The notes: generated by a model from the letters alone, not told the origin. A DNA stretch of 64,000 nt from Coniferiporia sulphurascens (GCA_002794785.1 NBBA01000001.1:558001-622000); one strand, 5' to 3'; positions 11,901 to 23,345 are shown, counted from the first letter of the stretch. Made by a program: numbers and translations.

Positions 11901-14195
11901 GGTATGTTTGTTTGCAGCATTTATATGAACTAGTTCTCATTAATACTATTCTGTGAATAGTTATCTGGGATGCCATCTGCTATTGCCTATGATTTATACA
12001 GATTGGTGACTGTAAACTACACACCAATATCTGTCAGCACTCCTCATCTATATATCTCAGCATTAACATGGGCTCCTACAGAAAGTTCTGTAGTCAAGCA
12101 GTTATATCCATATTTCTCCAACCAACCCCTTATTACTTCAGGAAAGGAGAGAAGCTGGAAAACAAATCTATGGATATCTGATGCAGGTAGTGAGGTCAAT
12201 GCTATTGCTTATTCCCCCAATGGAAAGCATATTGTGTCTGGTTTGGATGACAGCTCCCTACAGATATGGGATGCTCAGACTGGGAGTTTGGTGGGAGAAC
12301 CACTGACAGGTCATTCAGATGGTGTCTTGTCTGTTGCCTATTCTCCTGATGGAAGACTTATTGTGTCTGGATCATGTGACAAGACCCTGAGGATCTGGGA
12401 TGCTCAGAATGGAAGCCTTGTGAGAGAGCCCCTCACAGGTCATTCAGATGTTGTCAATTGTGTTGCCTATTCCCCTGATGGAAGGCACATTGTGTCTGGT
12501 TCAGGTGATGGCACCCTTAGGATCTGGGATGTTCAGATGGGGAGTCCTGTGGGAGAACCCTTCACAGGCCACTCATGGTTTGTCTTGTCTGTTGCCTACT
12601 CCCCAGATGGTGCACATATTGTGTCTGGCTCAGGTGACAACACCTTGAGGATCTGGGATGCTCAGACTGGGATCCCTGTGGGGGAGCCACTCTTAGGCCA
12701 TTCAGATGATGTCAATTGTGTTGCCTACTCCCCTGATGGAAGGCAAATTGTGTCTTGCTCACATGACAACACCCTGAGGATTTGGGGTGCTCAGACTGGA
12801 AGTTCTGTAGGAGAGCCTCTCACAGGTCATTCAGACTGGGTGAGGTCTATTGCCTACTCCCCTAATGGAGGACATATTTTGTCTGGCTCTCATGACCAAA
12901 CCCTGAGGATCTGGGATGTTCAGACTAAGACTCCTATGGGAGAGCCCATCACAGGCCATTCATATGATGTTAATTGTGTTGCCTATTCTCCTGATGGAAG
13001 GTATTTTGTGTCTGGCTCAGGTGACCAAACACTGAGGATTTGGGATGGTCAGACCAGTAGTACTGTGGGAGAATACCTCACAGGACATTCAGGCATTGTC
13101 TATTCTGTAGCTTATTCCCCTGATGGAAGGCATATTGTGTCTGGCTCACATGATGGGACCCTGAGGATCTGGGATGCTCAGACTGGGTTTCCTACAAGAG
13201 AGCCCCTCACAGGCCATTCATCTGATGTCAATTGTGTTGCCTTTTCCCTTGATGGACAGCATATTGTATCTGGCTCTTGGGATAGTACCTTGAGGATTTG
13301 GGATGCTCAAACTGGGAGTCCTGTGGGAGAGCCCCTCATGGGCCACTCAGACTGGGTTATGTCTGTTGCCTATTCCCCTGATGGAAGGCATGTTGTGTCT
13401 GGATCACGTGACAACACCTTGAGGATCTGGAATGCCCAGACTGGTAGTCCTGTGGGAGAACCCCTGACAGGCCACTCAAACTGGGTTATGTCTGTTGCCT
13501 ATTCCCCTGATGGAAGGCATATTGTGTCTGGCTCAGATGACCACACCCTGAAGATCTGGGATGCTCAAACTGGGAGCCCTGTAGGAGATCCCCTCATAGG
13601 CCATTCACACTGGGTATCATCTGTGGTCTACTCCCCTGATGGAAGGCAAATTGTGTCTGCCTCAAGTGACAAGACCCTGAGGATCTGGGATGCTCAGACT
13701 GGGATCCCTGTGGGGGAGCCACTCTTAGGCCATTCAGATGATGTCAACTGTGTTGCCTACTCTCCTGATGGAAAGCATGTCGTGTCAGGTTCATATGACA
13801 ACACCCTGAGGATTTGGGATGCCCAGACTGGAAATGCTGAGGGAAAGCCACTCACAGGCCATTCTGGCCCCATCTTGTCTGTTGCCTACTCCCCTGATGG
13901 AAAGCATATAGTGGCTGGATCATATGACAACACTTTGAGGATATGGGATGTCAATAGTATGGAGAAGGTCCCAGAAATGAGCAAGCCATTTTTATCAAAC
14001 AGGATTAGTGATGATGGTTGGTTAAGAGACCAATCTGGCAATCTCTTGTTTTGGTTCCCATACATGTACCAACATGCAGCTTTTGATACATCTATACTAT
14101 GCCTTCCAGGATGTATGGATGGTAGTTCAGCCAAATTTGACTGGCAGAAACTCTCAGAATATGGTGGTTCTTCTTGGGTTAATATACTAAACTAG
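8986..14195 (+). CDS. NACHT-WD40 STAND/NLR-like protein (N-terminus damaged)
   Basis: A large STAND NTPase gene of the fungal non-self-recognition type. A clean exon chain is 9641-9771, 9828-9878, 9933-10134, 10186-10305, 10355-11901 and 11961-14195, joined by GT-AG introns of about 50-60 bp with matching phases. Order of domains: a helical linker (9641-10305), then NACHT with Walker A GVAGSGKSA (about 10510), Walker B LVVVIDALDEC (about 10820) and sensor VFVTSRP (about 10930). The last exon encodes 14 WD40 repeats of 43 residues (two likely seven-bladed propellers) and a tail with GWLRD, LLFWFPY and GSSWVNI. Upstream, exon 8986-9023 begins MPQSEISIAISQ and joins a C2-like segment, but that segment needs two frame changes and contains stops (see 9136-9640). 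The protein may therefore start inside the linker, for example at Met 9746 or 9978, or the gene may be dying. Known of the family: HET-E/HET-D-like proteins act in vegetative incompatibility or immunity by oligomerising after ligand binding. Confidence 0.85.
9136..9640 (+). pseudogene. decayed C2-like N-terminal exon of the NLR gene
   Basis: After the acceptor at 9135 the frame reads YELTLKILP and stops. The homology continues in a second frame (VEIEIDFKGNRPARPIFVKV, then RKSTRFGRDGPVKW, about 9169-9280). It then continues in a third frame (GPGELSVSTMSYGQSDVLC, stop TAA at about 9340, then IPVPTELSIHIEEVHKTRRN to about 9510). Another stop (TGA, about 9622) precedes the conserved linker KTDVLIQNLVKEAQ. 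The pattern resembles the C2-type membrane-binding domain found at the N-terminus of many agaric NACHT-WD40 proteins. Two frameshifts and at least three stops within 500 bp contrast with the fully open 4.2 kb that follows. Confidence 0.65.
12186..13962 (+). repeat. 129-bp tandem WD40 repeat array (14 units)
   Basis: Fourteen in-frame units of about 129 bp. Each contains GT(T/A)GCCTA(T/C)TCCCCTGATGGAAG and a GGATCTGGGATGCTCAGACTGG-type segment (split here to stay short). The units are close to identical except at a few codons: after GHS (DG, DV, WF, DD, DW, YD, GI, SD, NW, HW, GP) and around SGSxDxT. Those positions face the top of the propeller in related HIC-type repeats, which vary under selection in HET-E/D/R proteins. 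The high nucleotide identity predicts frequent unit-number changes. Confidence 0.9.
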
Positions 14196-16360
14196 TCTAA
14201 TTAGGTGTGATCTATTTATGCTAATATACAATCTTCATTTTGTTTTGACAGTTTTTCACTCTAGCTTCCTCGACTTTACAACGTGAAGTCCCTTTCTAAC
14301 ATTATTTTTTTGATCATCGGGGAGCTATCTGTATGGTCAGTCCCAGTAGTAACTACATAGTCAGATAGTCTATAGAGTGTTTACGGTAAACATAAGAAAG
14401 AGATCAATGCACGCTATTGTATGGAGATTAAAAGTCGTATAAATGTATTTACTTTGGTAGTGTGAAAATGTGATTCACTTCTGGTTCATCCAATAGTGAA
14501 TCAAGTGTGAATCGCCCTCGACTTACTGGAAATGTACTAAATTGCAAACCGCATCTGAGTCGTTAGGTAATCTAAGAGCATCACGTAGTACTTTACTTTT
14601 TTTTGCCTTTCGGGCTTGCATGTATGGAAAAGTGTTGCGGACATAATGCCGTGGGGATTTACATGCCACTGCCGGTAAGCACCAGAGCCATGCGCTGCGA
14701 TGCGTGCATGTACGTAAAGAGATGCTGTTACTGTATATTCGCGATGAGCTCGACGGGACTGCTAACAGAACCGAGTGTCATTTTATGGTTTTCGAGATGA
14801 GTTACCATATTCGCTCTTTCCAGCTTTGAAACGTCTTCGCGCTCCTTGAAAAGCCTAGCATTTGGTCAATTCCCTCCGCATGAACAGCAGAAAAATATGC
14901 ATACCCGAATTGCACGTCGAGCGCATCCATGCGGAACAGTTGCAGTGGGTCTTGCGCGCCATCTCTGTTCCTCCGCCATCTCCACAGGTCCTCGTGGGAC
15001 CCTCGACGCTCTCGCCGCCCTCGTACACGTGTCCCGCCCGCCACTGGACACAATACTGTGAACTACTTGTGTATAGGCGCCTAGCAGAGCTTTGAGCACG
15101 CCCTGCACGTCTTCGGGCGTTTTGATGACGATCGTTCTTGAGAGCATGGACGCGATGATGCCAGTGGCATGCGTGAGCGGGCGGTGCTTGGTATACTACA
15201 GGGGCGCTAGCAGGATGAGTACAGGTTGGTAGGAGTTGACGGAAGTGGCGAGGATTTAGGTAGGATCATTTGTCGTTGCGCGCAGGTCCGGGTTAGGACA
15301 GGAACGGTCGAGCGAGTAGGTAGGAAGCGATCAATCGATCGAGCAGCTAGCCGACCTGTCTGAGAATTCTTTGGCTTGCAAAACCCGAGATCTGGTCGAT
15401 GCATTCGAAGCAATCTGCAGTCCGAATGACAACTGACGGAGGGAAAGCAAGAGCGCTGTGATATCGAGGATGAACAAGTCCGGCCTTGCCTTAAAGATGG
15501 CGTTAACGAGCCACCGAATAGTATACGAAGTACCCACCTTGAGCCCGTCCACTTGGAGCCAGAAAACCTCAAACGTTCAATGGGACGCCTCTGAGTTTCT
15601 TCAATGGCGGCGCCTTTTCTCTTTCCCTTCTCTATCAGCGGCTTCCAGTCGTTCAGCGCTGCCTGTCTGTCGCTCAGATTATGATGGTCCGGGAAAGAAA
15701 CCGGGCAAGAAAAGCCAGGCCTATGTCATTCGTTCTCGTCTTGACATTCTGCGCTTCTCACCAGCCGTCTCGCTGCCGCCTCCGCCTGGTGGAACGTCTC
15801 CTCTGGGTCCCCGGCCTCGGTTTCGCGCGCGGAAAACCTGTCGATAAGGGCGAAGACGGACTGCCGAAGCCAACCGGCGGCGGAGAGGAAGGGCCCGAGG
15901 GAGGAGAGATGGAACTCGCCAGTGAGGACTCGGATGGCAAATTCTGAGGTACTCCTGCGCGATGACGGTATTACAGCTGATGGCCCGCTCAAGGATGGGT
16001 GAGAGGATGATGGATTGGTACGTGCTGGGGTCGACACCGCCGAGTGGGCTGACCCACAGGAGGTTCATCCAGACGAGGATGTTCATACCACGCAATAGCT
16101 CTCGGCCGAACCCAGAGCCTGCTCTCCCGATGAAGCTGGTGAGGCTTCCCTCTGGGTGTTGTGAACAGGAATAAGGTTAGAGAGAGAAGAGGGCACAGCG
16201 GAGAAATACGCACCCCTTATCATCGCTCACGTTAGTTCATTCAGATAGCGGGGGAGGAAAACCCCGCGGGTCGTCCATAGTTTTTCTGACGGGCGCACCG
16301 AGGATGAGCATGTACACCTGATCGTAGATCTTCAGCTTCAGCCTGACTACTGAGCGGCCA
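12800..16360. repeat. segmental duplication, copy 2 (WD40 tail + spacer + VPS35 remnant)
   Basis: The second copy of the block at 508-3600: the last WD40 repeats and tail of the intact NLR gene, a spacer at 14196-14800 that holds no gene, then the minus-strand VPS35 remnant. The left edge inside the repeat array cannot be fixed because all units are alike. The right edge is where VPS35-like coding is lost, near 16360. Confidence 0.75.
14802..16360 (-). pseudogene. VPS35: VPS35 (retromer subunit) remnant, copy 2
   Basis: Better preserved than copy 1. Reading the minus strand from 16355 down: IYDQVYMLILGAPVRKTMDD, then a +1 shift in a G run, then VFLPRYLNELT and an intron-like gap. Next come LLRGMNILVWMNLLWVSPLG and GVDPSTYQSIILSPILERA then AQEYLR (about 16105-15965). 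In another frame follow IRVLTGEFHLSSLGPFLSAA and DPEETFHQAEAAARRL (about 15940-15760). Further on are FEVFWLQVDGLK, KARPDLFILDITALLLSLRQ, KTPEDVQGVL and LFRMDALDVQF (about 14950-14900). All match the C-terminal half of VPS35 in order. At least three frame changes and the missing N-terminal half make it non-functional. It lies tail to tail with the NLR gene, as in copy 1. Confidence 0.85.
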
Positions 16361-19103
16361 CTTTAGACTTCACCAGATGGGATTTGAAGTTACAATCCCG
16401 CCGGGTATTCAAGTTTACCTGTTCTCTGTTCCCCAAATTGATTGGAGCAACGGGCTAGCAGAAGATAGAAAGTACAATGCTTCACGTGCTGTAAAGAGCA
16501 ACGACCTGTGGGAAAAACAAAATCGTGAGAATAAAAGCCACACACGTTATGCTTCAGATCATGTCCGCCGCTTTTCATCATTTTAAACGACTTACCTCAA
16601 ATTGACTCCCCGTATCAAGGGAGCTACTGTGTAGGTCTGTACCGTAGATCCAATAATATGCATTTATTTCTTAGCTTTGTTGAATCAAAGAATTACAGTA
16701 ACTTGATTACCTTAACCTACTCTAGAGGAAATACCCGATTTTCGTACTTTTTCACCTCTGTAAATTTAGCTACTACACACGTGGCTTTTAAGCTTTACAA
16801 GGAACGAGCTGCACATGTATGGAGAACGCCCGAATCTTTTCAAGAATTTAGCATGTTTATGAATGAGAAATGGGCGGGTGTATAAAGTTGAGGTGTATGA
16901 AGTGCCGGTGGTATACCGTAGATGGCGCCGGCGGTGATCGCGAACTTGTAGAGATTGGCGGGGCGGCATTTACCGTGCCATAGGGAGTCGGACGTGGGCT
17001 GTGGCCATGTCCGCGAGGAGGACGCGTATCACTATTACAGTAGTCGGTGACGAGCGGCGTATACAGTGTAAGTGCCGCATTCAAGTTGGATGTAAACCGG
17101 ACTAAGAGCGGGCTTAGCAATAAGAATCCAGAAGCCAAGAGCGCTGACGCGGATTTCTGCTCCAGTCAGGTTGCGCAGTTGATTGGTTGTGGGATACGAT
17201 ATGATACGGTACGGGTTTGGGTTCGACGTTGGAGGGTGATCGGGCGTGTGCGAATTGGCGGATAAGCGAGCGGTCGGGCGAAAGCGGGGGAGGGGGGATT
17301 TGAGGGACAGCACTAGTGCAAGTCCTCGATCATTGGATCCTCTTGGCAGGCTTCGCTTCTCCCCTCGGTATACATACCTAAACCGCCTCCTTACTTATCT
17401 CCATACACATCTACAGAGCGACGCGCCTCCGTATGAGGGACGCGGAAGACCTCTTTCCGTAAACATATGACAGCGCCCAGCTCAATGCCAAGCTCTCTTT
17501 TCTCCTTGAGTCATTAGTCGTAAGTTGTATCTCGTGGGGCGTAGATTGCGAGTCGCTCTCGAATAACATGCGCATCGTAACCGGCGTCGTACCGTATGTC
17601 TCATCCGTGCGATCTGCTCCGGGCTCTGCGAATCTCTCCGATCATGCAAGAACTAGTGAAAGTTTTCGGGAGAGCTTCAGGAACCTGCGGGCGAATCGGA
17701 TCCGTTATATCTGTAAGGCAGGTCGTGTATCATGGAGTAAAGGTGTGTCCGTGTCCGCCCTAGGTGTAACTATTTTTCTATCCGCTACATGTACCAGACC
17801 GCCCAGGGCCCGGAATTGGATGCCTAGATCCCCATCGACGAGTGATGTACACAAAATACGAGCTATCTTTGTGATGAAGTCGGCACAGCTGTAGGCAACC
17901 TAGCAGACACTTTCATTTTATTACTTCACCCTATTGTGGATACGATTATTAGAGAAGACTATTGTACCCACAGTACTTCTTCAAAGTGCCAACCAAGGTT
18001 TTCGAACTTTAAGAGGAGCTTGAGATCCCGTCCTAACTTCCGGGGTAAACATTGACCCGGATTGTCCAATTATCAATGGGCACAATTCTTGAATTGTGGC
18101 GAGGCAGCCGCGTCCTCAGCCGCAGCCGTTGTATAATCGTTTCTACACCCTTTCATCTCCAAGGGTGATTGGTCGGAGTCACTCGGAATCCTGTCGAATC
18201 ATTCTCCAGCTGACTCGGACCAGCACTTTTCTAGTTGTCAGGGTCCCTGCCTGAATCCTTCTCCTACTAACATCGTGATAGCGCACAGACACATCCAATT
18301 CAGAGTCCATGATCATGCAGGATCCTCTACACTGCAGAGAGTGTGCGCACGCGCGGCTGGCCGGTCCGGTCCCGGTCCCCGTGGGGCGTTGGATCGGGCA
18401 CTAGGAGGGAGCCCGACCCTGACAATAAAGAAATGCTTCCGCTCGAGCCCCGCGCGCTGCGGGGTGCGGTTGTGATCGCGTGGATGGACGGACGGGCGGA
18501 CACAGGGAACAGGGCCGAAGGTCACTCGTCTTTTGTCTTCTCTTTCGCGCACACACTGGCAGCTGCCTACTCGCCGAAAGTGGCAGAAAAAAAGCACGAA
18601 CGTAGTCAATAAAGCAATGTATCTTCTCAGGGGGCTACATGGTGCAATGGAAACCTCTACTTGCCTCGTCCTGGAGCGAGAAAACAGAAGTGGAAGGGCG
18701 CAGCGGTTCGAGCCCCGCAGTGTCCCATCTCTCTGCTTTACCAAGCCAATCCCTTGCACACGCCCCCCACAGTAGGGACTCTCTCACTAGCGCTAGTGAG
18801 TTGAGACCCCACTAACCACCCTCTCCACCCCGGTGCTAGCAGCCAGGTGCAGCCCGCGGTTCCCACCCCCCACCCCAGATGGTTCGGACTGGGGCTCCTT
18901 TTTGGTCCCGCTTCCGGGCCGCAATGAAGAGGCCATCTCCGGTGAGAACTTCCTGGACAAGGGCGTGTGAACTGAAGTGGATGACGGAGACGCTGTTGGA
19001 GTAGGCGAGTTCATCCAACCAATCGCAAAGCTCCTTCCTGGTGGCCTAGACTACTGCATGTACCAAAAATTTTAACACTCACATATCCGTAGTTTTCTTT
19101 TAA
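16361..19103. other. intergenic, no recognised gene
   Basis: No supported gene. On the minus strand at about 19018-18836 a 60-residue frame (contains NSVSVIHFSSHALVQEVLTG) looks protein-like and could be a relic exon; I do not recognise it. Around 18700 a GGTTCGAGCCC word resembles a tRNA B box, but no tRNA fold closes around it. Confidence 0.4.
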
Positions 19104-21520
19104 AAACGTATCCTAAGGGGCATAATGGACAGCGAGAAACTGGGAGCTCCACAACCAGTTCAAACTCAGTTTAAATAAACCGATCGACGGATCTGCAAAT
19201 CATGTCATCATAGGGCCTGCAATCAATGATCAACGCGAGCCCTTTTCCCTTTAGCCACCACTACTTACTGCCATGTCTATCTGGACTATCAATGAACAAA
19301 AGCATTGCGTTCAACGCTGTGGCCCTAAGGTTGATATAATTGAGAAAATACGGGATCCTCGTGCAATTGTCCTCAGAGTCGTTCTAGACCCATGATTTCT
19401 TCCGGAACCGCCACCAAAAGGCAGTCTGAACTACGATAGCCGCATTTCCAGTCTTCATACCAATCACTGACGATATATATGAGCACATATGTCCCATTGG
19501 CTCTTCCTAGGTGTGTTTGCATTTGTTTCCATCCGAAACAGCCCACAACAGGCGCGAAAACGCATGCATTCTGGTCCAGACCTCTCGAAGCCCCAGCAGC
19601 TCTTTGACTGCTACACCCATCATCACGCTTTCGTGCTACCATTATCCTCCCCTCTCCCCCTCTCTCCCTCTTGCTCTCTCCTCGTCCCGGACCTCGCGAG
19701 ACGCTACTCGGGCGTGCGACGGACGTCAGACCTGGCGGGGGAGCACAGGGAAGGTGCCTCTTCTCTGTGCTTCCTCGTCGGTGTCGCGGCGTGGAGGAAC
19801 TTGGGGTCGAGTTATACAGACGAGTGCCTTTCTTCATTCCATCTCTTGTGCACTCGCTTCTGCTCCCACAGAATCTAGATCGCGAGACGCTGGGGCGTGC
19901 GACGGATGCGACGGCGATGGCGAGGATTCTCAGGGAGACTGGCCACCTCCTTGGGTCTCTAGAGCTTGAGTCTGAGCGTGAGGGAAGGGATTGAGACATA
20001 TTGGCGAGTCTCAACCACTTCCGTCACATTTACCTACTCGCTTGATCCCTCCCTTAGATCCTATTAGAACGACGTTGGAGTGAGATGTGGTTCCCGGGCG
20101 AGCGACATGTGCCGGTACTGGTGGGACGGCCAGGGGAGGTGCCTCTTCTCTGGTTTTCCCTCTCGGTACCGTGCCATGTCGCGTCGCGCCGTGGAAAGGC
20201 GGGGCGAGGCGGGGCGATTCTGATCCAGACAAGTCCCTATATTCCCATATCCATCCTTTTCTCCGCTTCGCTCCTTTCTCACACGCCTCGTTTTGTCTCC
20301 GGCTGTTTTTCTTGCAGGGCAGGTCAGACAGCCGCGAGACGCTAATGGGCGTGCGACGGACGCAACGGCAATGGCGACGAGACCCGGAGAGGCTGGCCAC
20401 CTCGTCTTGTCTCTGAAGCTTGAGTCTGAGCGTGAGGGATCGGGCCGAGATGGTTCTAGCGAGTCGTTTCTTTTCGTCTCACCAGTACGCTCACTTGGTC
20501 TTTTCTTCGCTCAGCACTTGAGTTAGCAGAAATTATTGGATTTGGGATGGCGGGACGTCTGTACCAGGAGAGCGGCGAGCGTCCGAGTGAACGGGGGAGG
20601 ACGGGGAAGGTGCCTCTTCCCCTGACTTTCCCGTTTGCCCGCGACGTGTCGCGATGTTGGAGATTGGCCCGTGTCTTGGACCTCAGAGCCCTTTTCATTT
20701 TTTCTCCCGTGCTTCATATCTTAGTCCATACTGATCTTGATTAGTCAGGTATTTCCTCGCGAGACGCTTTGGGCGTGCGACGGACGCGATGGCGAGGGCG
20801 AGGGGAATGCAGGAGGCTGGCCACCTCCTAGGTTCCCTGTAGCCTGAGTCAAAGCGTGATGGAATGGTGTTGCGTGTCACGATGAGTTCTCCTTTTCGTT
20901 CTCACCTATACGCTCGCTCGCTCGTCCTCTTCTTTTTTCAGATTCCTTTTGCAGCGGAGCGGACCTACAGTCGGAGGACGCGGCGGGACACGAGGGGGAT
21001 AGTACCGGAGGACCGAGGAGGCTGGCCACCTTCTCGGTTCTTCGATGCTTGACCTCGAGTGTGGAGAGGGGAGGCGGACGCACCGGCGATGGCTGACGAG
21101 TCGTGGAGGCTGGCCACCACCACGACTTTGACGCTTGACCCTCTGCGACCATCATTAAGTGGAAGGAGGAGGGGAATGGGGAGAGTGGGGAGCTGAGCGG
21201 GAGGCAAACCCTCCCGTGAGTTTCTTCGTTATTCATTCACTTATTGAGACAGACAACTGACCTTTTCCTTTTCCCTTCCTCTTCTCTTTTTCCCTACGTC
21301 TTCGTGTCCTCGCTACTCGACGTTTTCCGACGGCCGCACGCGGACCCCTGGAGTTGCGCTACGCGTACGGGACCTGGGCCTGGAACTTGCGAAGCCGGCC
21401 ACCCTCGTGGGTCCGACGGCCCACGCCAGCCAACGGAGGAGGGAGCGCGCTCGAGGACCAAGGAGATGCGGGTTTGCGGGGTGCAGATTTGTCTGGAGAA
21501 GTGTGGACTCTTCTTGCATC
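19104..21520. repeat. large inverted repeat, left arm
   Basis: This 2.4 kb segment recurs in reverse complement at about 26,872-29,320. Matching landmarks include CGAGAAACTGGG (19132 and inverted near 29300), CGGGATCCTCGTGCAA (19351 and near 29050), the segment around GAGCGTGAGGGA (about 20430 and about 27975), and CTTCGTTATTCATTCAC (21226 and near 27180). In a 130-bp stretch compared by eye (20331-20460) only about four to five bases differ; the outer 200 bp at each end are less alike. No long ORF with a recognisable domain is present. The arm contains a series of similar exon-like modules (separate entry). Confidence 0.85.
19690..21430 (+). repeat. array of degenerate exon-like modules inside the inverted-repeat arm
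   Basis: Modules of roughly 100 bp recur at about 19690, 19881, 20331, 20757, 20960, 21061 and 21320. The better ones share CGCGAGACGC, GGGCGTGCGACGGACGC, GGCTGGCCACCTC and, at the end, TTGAGTCTGAGCGTGAGGGA. Three of them read GRATDATAMAR then GHLLGSL or similar in the same phase. They are separated by pyrimidine-rich stretches ending in CAG (for example before 20319 and 20941) and followed by GTGAGGG, which looks like acceptor and donor sites. A second element, GGxGAGGTGCCTCTTC or similar, alternates with them (about 19750, 20135, 20605). They may be repeated exons of an unknown gene, a long non-coding transcript or a satellite-like repeat. Confidence 0.55.
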
Positions 21521-22100
21521 TTGTCTCGTCTTGATTTGCTCTTTCGAATTTCGTCTTCTGTGTACTCGATCCGTTTTCTCTTGCTTTAATATTGAATTTG
21601 AAATCGAATCTTGATTCTTCAAGTTGTTAATCGTCGTGGTTAAAGTTCCGTATTTTCCGTTTTATTTCTGAGTAGCGCAGAAGAGACCCATCATCCCAGT
21701 GCTGTCGGAGCTCAACCTTGTTTTCCTCTCCGGCCGGAGGTTACCGTGTGACCCAATGCGTGACGGAGCGCGTACCGCGTCGGAGGCGAGCCGGCCCGGT
21801 CCCAGGTCGTTGCGTATCCGCACGCAGGTCAAGGCGTACTAGTAAAGACAACACTTGGTAGGTACTGTAGCACCGAATGAAGGCCAACCGAAACGTCGCT
21901 TTCGTCGGCGAGCGGGTGATTCTGGTTCCGTATAGGTGAGCAGTTGCATGCGTAGGTGTCGAGTGTGTACGTGAGCGAGCGATGGCGACTGATTACTAGT
22001 TGAAAATTTATTGGACTTTTTGGCCGACCCGCTGCATGACTGTATAACTGTCGTTGCTGTTTGCCGCCATTCGCACCTGTGTCTTGACCCTCGGACCCGT
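21521..22100. other. intergenic between the inverted-repeat arm and NAT9
   Basis: No gene seen before the first recognisable NAT9 codons at about 22123. It presumably contains the NAT9 promoter and possibly its unidentified first exon. Confidence 0.4.
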
Positions 22101-22122
22101 GCTCGTACTGTGTCGTTGGTGT

Positions 22123-23345
22123 AGGGAGGAACACGTCGAGGTAAGCCTGTCTCTCTCTGGTTTAATCATTCATTTTCCGAGACTGACTGACTGACTGACT
22201 GACTAATTCCTACGTCTTTATCTCTTTCTACTTTCGATATTTGCTCCCTGGGGCCTGGACGATACCCAACAACCCCACACCTGCACTAAAACGTCGTACC
22301 GTCGTACCCCCCAGAGGTATCATGCATGGATGACCGACGCGGAGCTGCGCGAGTTGACGGCGAGCGAACCGCTCACTCTCGAGGAGGAGTACGAGATGCA
22401 GCGTGCGTAATTAACCCCCATTCCTGTCCGTGCATTAAAATCATGTGTGCTTTGGTGTTTTGAACGACCTTGCTCATTCTTATTTGTGTTTTTTTTTTTT
22501 TTCGTTTCGTTTCGATCTCCCCCGACTTCGATCCCGGATCTCGATTATTTTTGAAATACGACGGCGTTTGGGTTCATATATATATATGGACTCGGTGACC
22601 GCGTTTCGTACGGATGGAGCAGGGAAGTGGCAGGAGGACGAAGATAGTACGTCTTTATTTACATTTTACATTCACATTTCCACTCCCTGTCCCCGTCCCT
22701 GTCCCTGTCCCTGGCGCCCTGGGTATGAATATAGAGACAGGAGACTGATGCTCGCAACACGCGCAACACGCAATGCAATACAATAACAATGATACGTAGA
22801 ATTGACGTTCATCGTACTCGCGCGCGAACCCGACCGCGACCCCGCCTCCTCCCCCGCTCTTGCACCAGTACTGTCATGGTCGGACTGCGCCGCAGCGCAG
22901 ATGATCGGAGACGTTAACCTGTTCTTCAACGGTACGCCCGGCGCCGCGGCGGACGACGACGAGTTCGAGGTTGAGGCAGAAGTCATGATCGCCGGTGCGC
23001 TTCCCCACCCCCATCCATCTCTGGATCTCTGGATCTCACCCCAAACTGCGTTATCGCACAGAGAAAGAATACCGTCGCCGCGGCTACGCCTCCGAGGCCC
23101 TCCAGCTGCTCCTCACATACGCGACCTCGGCGACGCACGCACCGGCTCTGCCCGTCGCGCCCGGCCGACTCGTCGTGCGCATCGGGGAGCGCAACGCCGC
23201 GAGCGTAGCGCTGTTCTCGGCGTTGGGGTTCGAGGTTACGCGCCGCGTGGAGGTGTTCGCCGAGTTGGAGATGCGCCTTGCGGACCCTGCTGTTGCGAGG
23301 GAGAGGTGGAAGCGGGGAAGCGTGGTGGAGATCGAGCCGTTCTGA
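22123..23345 (+). CDS. NAT9: NAT9-type GNAT N-acetyltransferase
   Basis: A predicted acetyl-CoA-dependent N-acetyltransferase of the NAT9 family. Exons I can join: one ending at 22140 (reads REEHVE), then 22315-22402, 22623-22646 (only 24 bp), 22800-22994 and 23062-23345, with consistent phases. The joined protein reads REEHVERYHAWM, ELRELTASEPLTLEEEYEMQ, KWQEDEDKLTFIVLA, MIGDVNLF, EVEAEVMIA, RRRGYASEALQLLL and ENAASVALF-like GERNAASVALFSALGFEV. LTASEPLTLE is a NAT9 hallmark and RRRGYA is the acetyl-CoA-binding R/Q-x-x-G-x-A motif. About 196 residues follow the join at 22315; the family is usually 200-240. The first exon (expected to encode something like LVGERVVLVPY) is not found: the sequence just upstream gives only a poor match, so the 5' end is open. 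The gene lies in the spacer of the large inverted repeat. Confidence 0.8.
22179..22204. repeat. (GACT)n microsatellite
   Basis: About six GACT units within the NAT9 intron at 22141-22314. Confidence 0.9.

Noticed and set aside
18631..18735. Possible tRNA gene (A-box-like TGGTGCAATGG and B-box GGTTCGAGCCC)
   Set aside because: The acceptor ends do not pair and the T-stem closes only with an enlarged loop. No clover-leaf can be drawn.
19373..20014. 213-residue minus-strand frame in the inverted-repeat arm
   Set aside because: Arg/Ser/Pro-rich, overlaps several other open frames on both strands, and is composed of the tandem modules. No domain or splice support.
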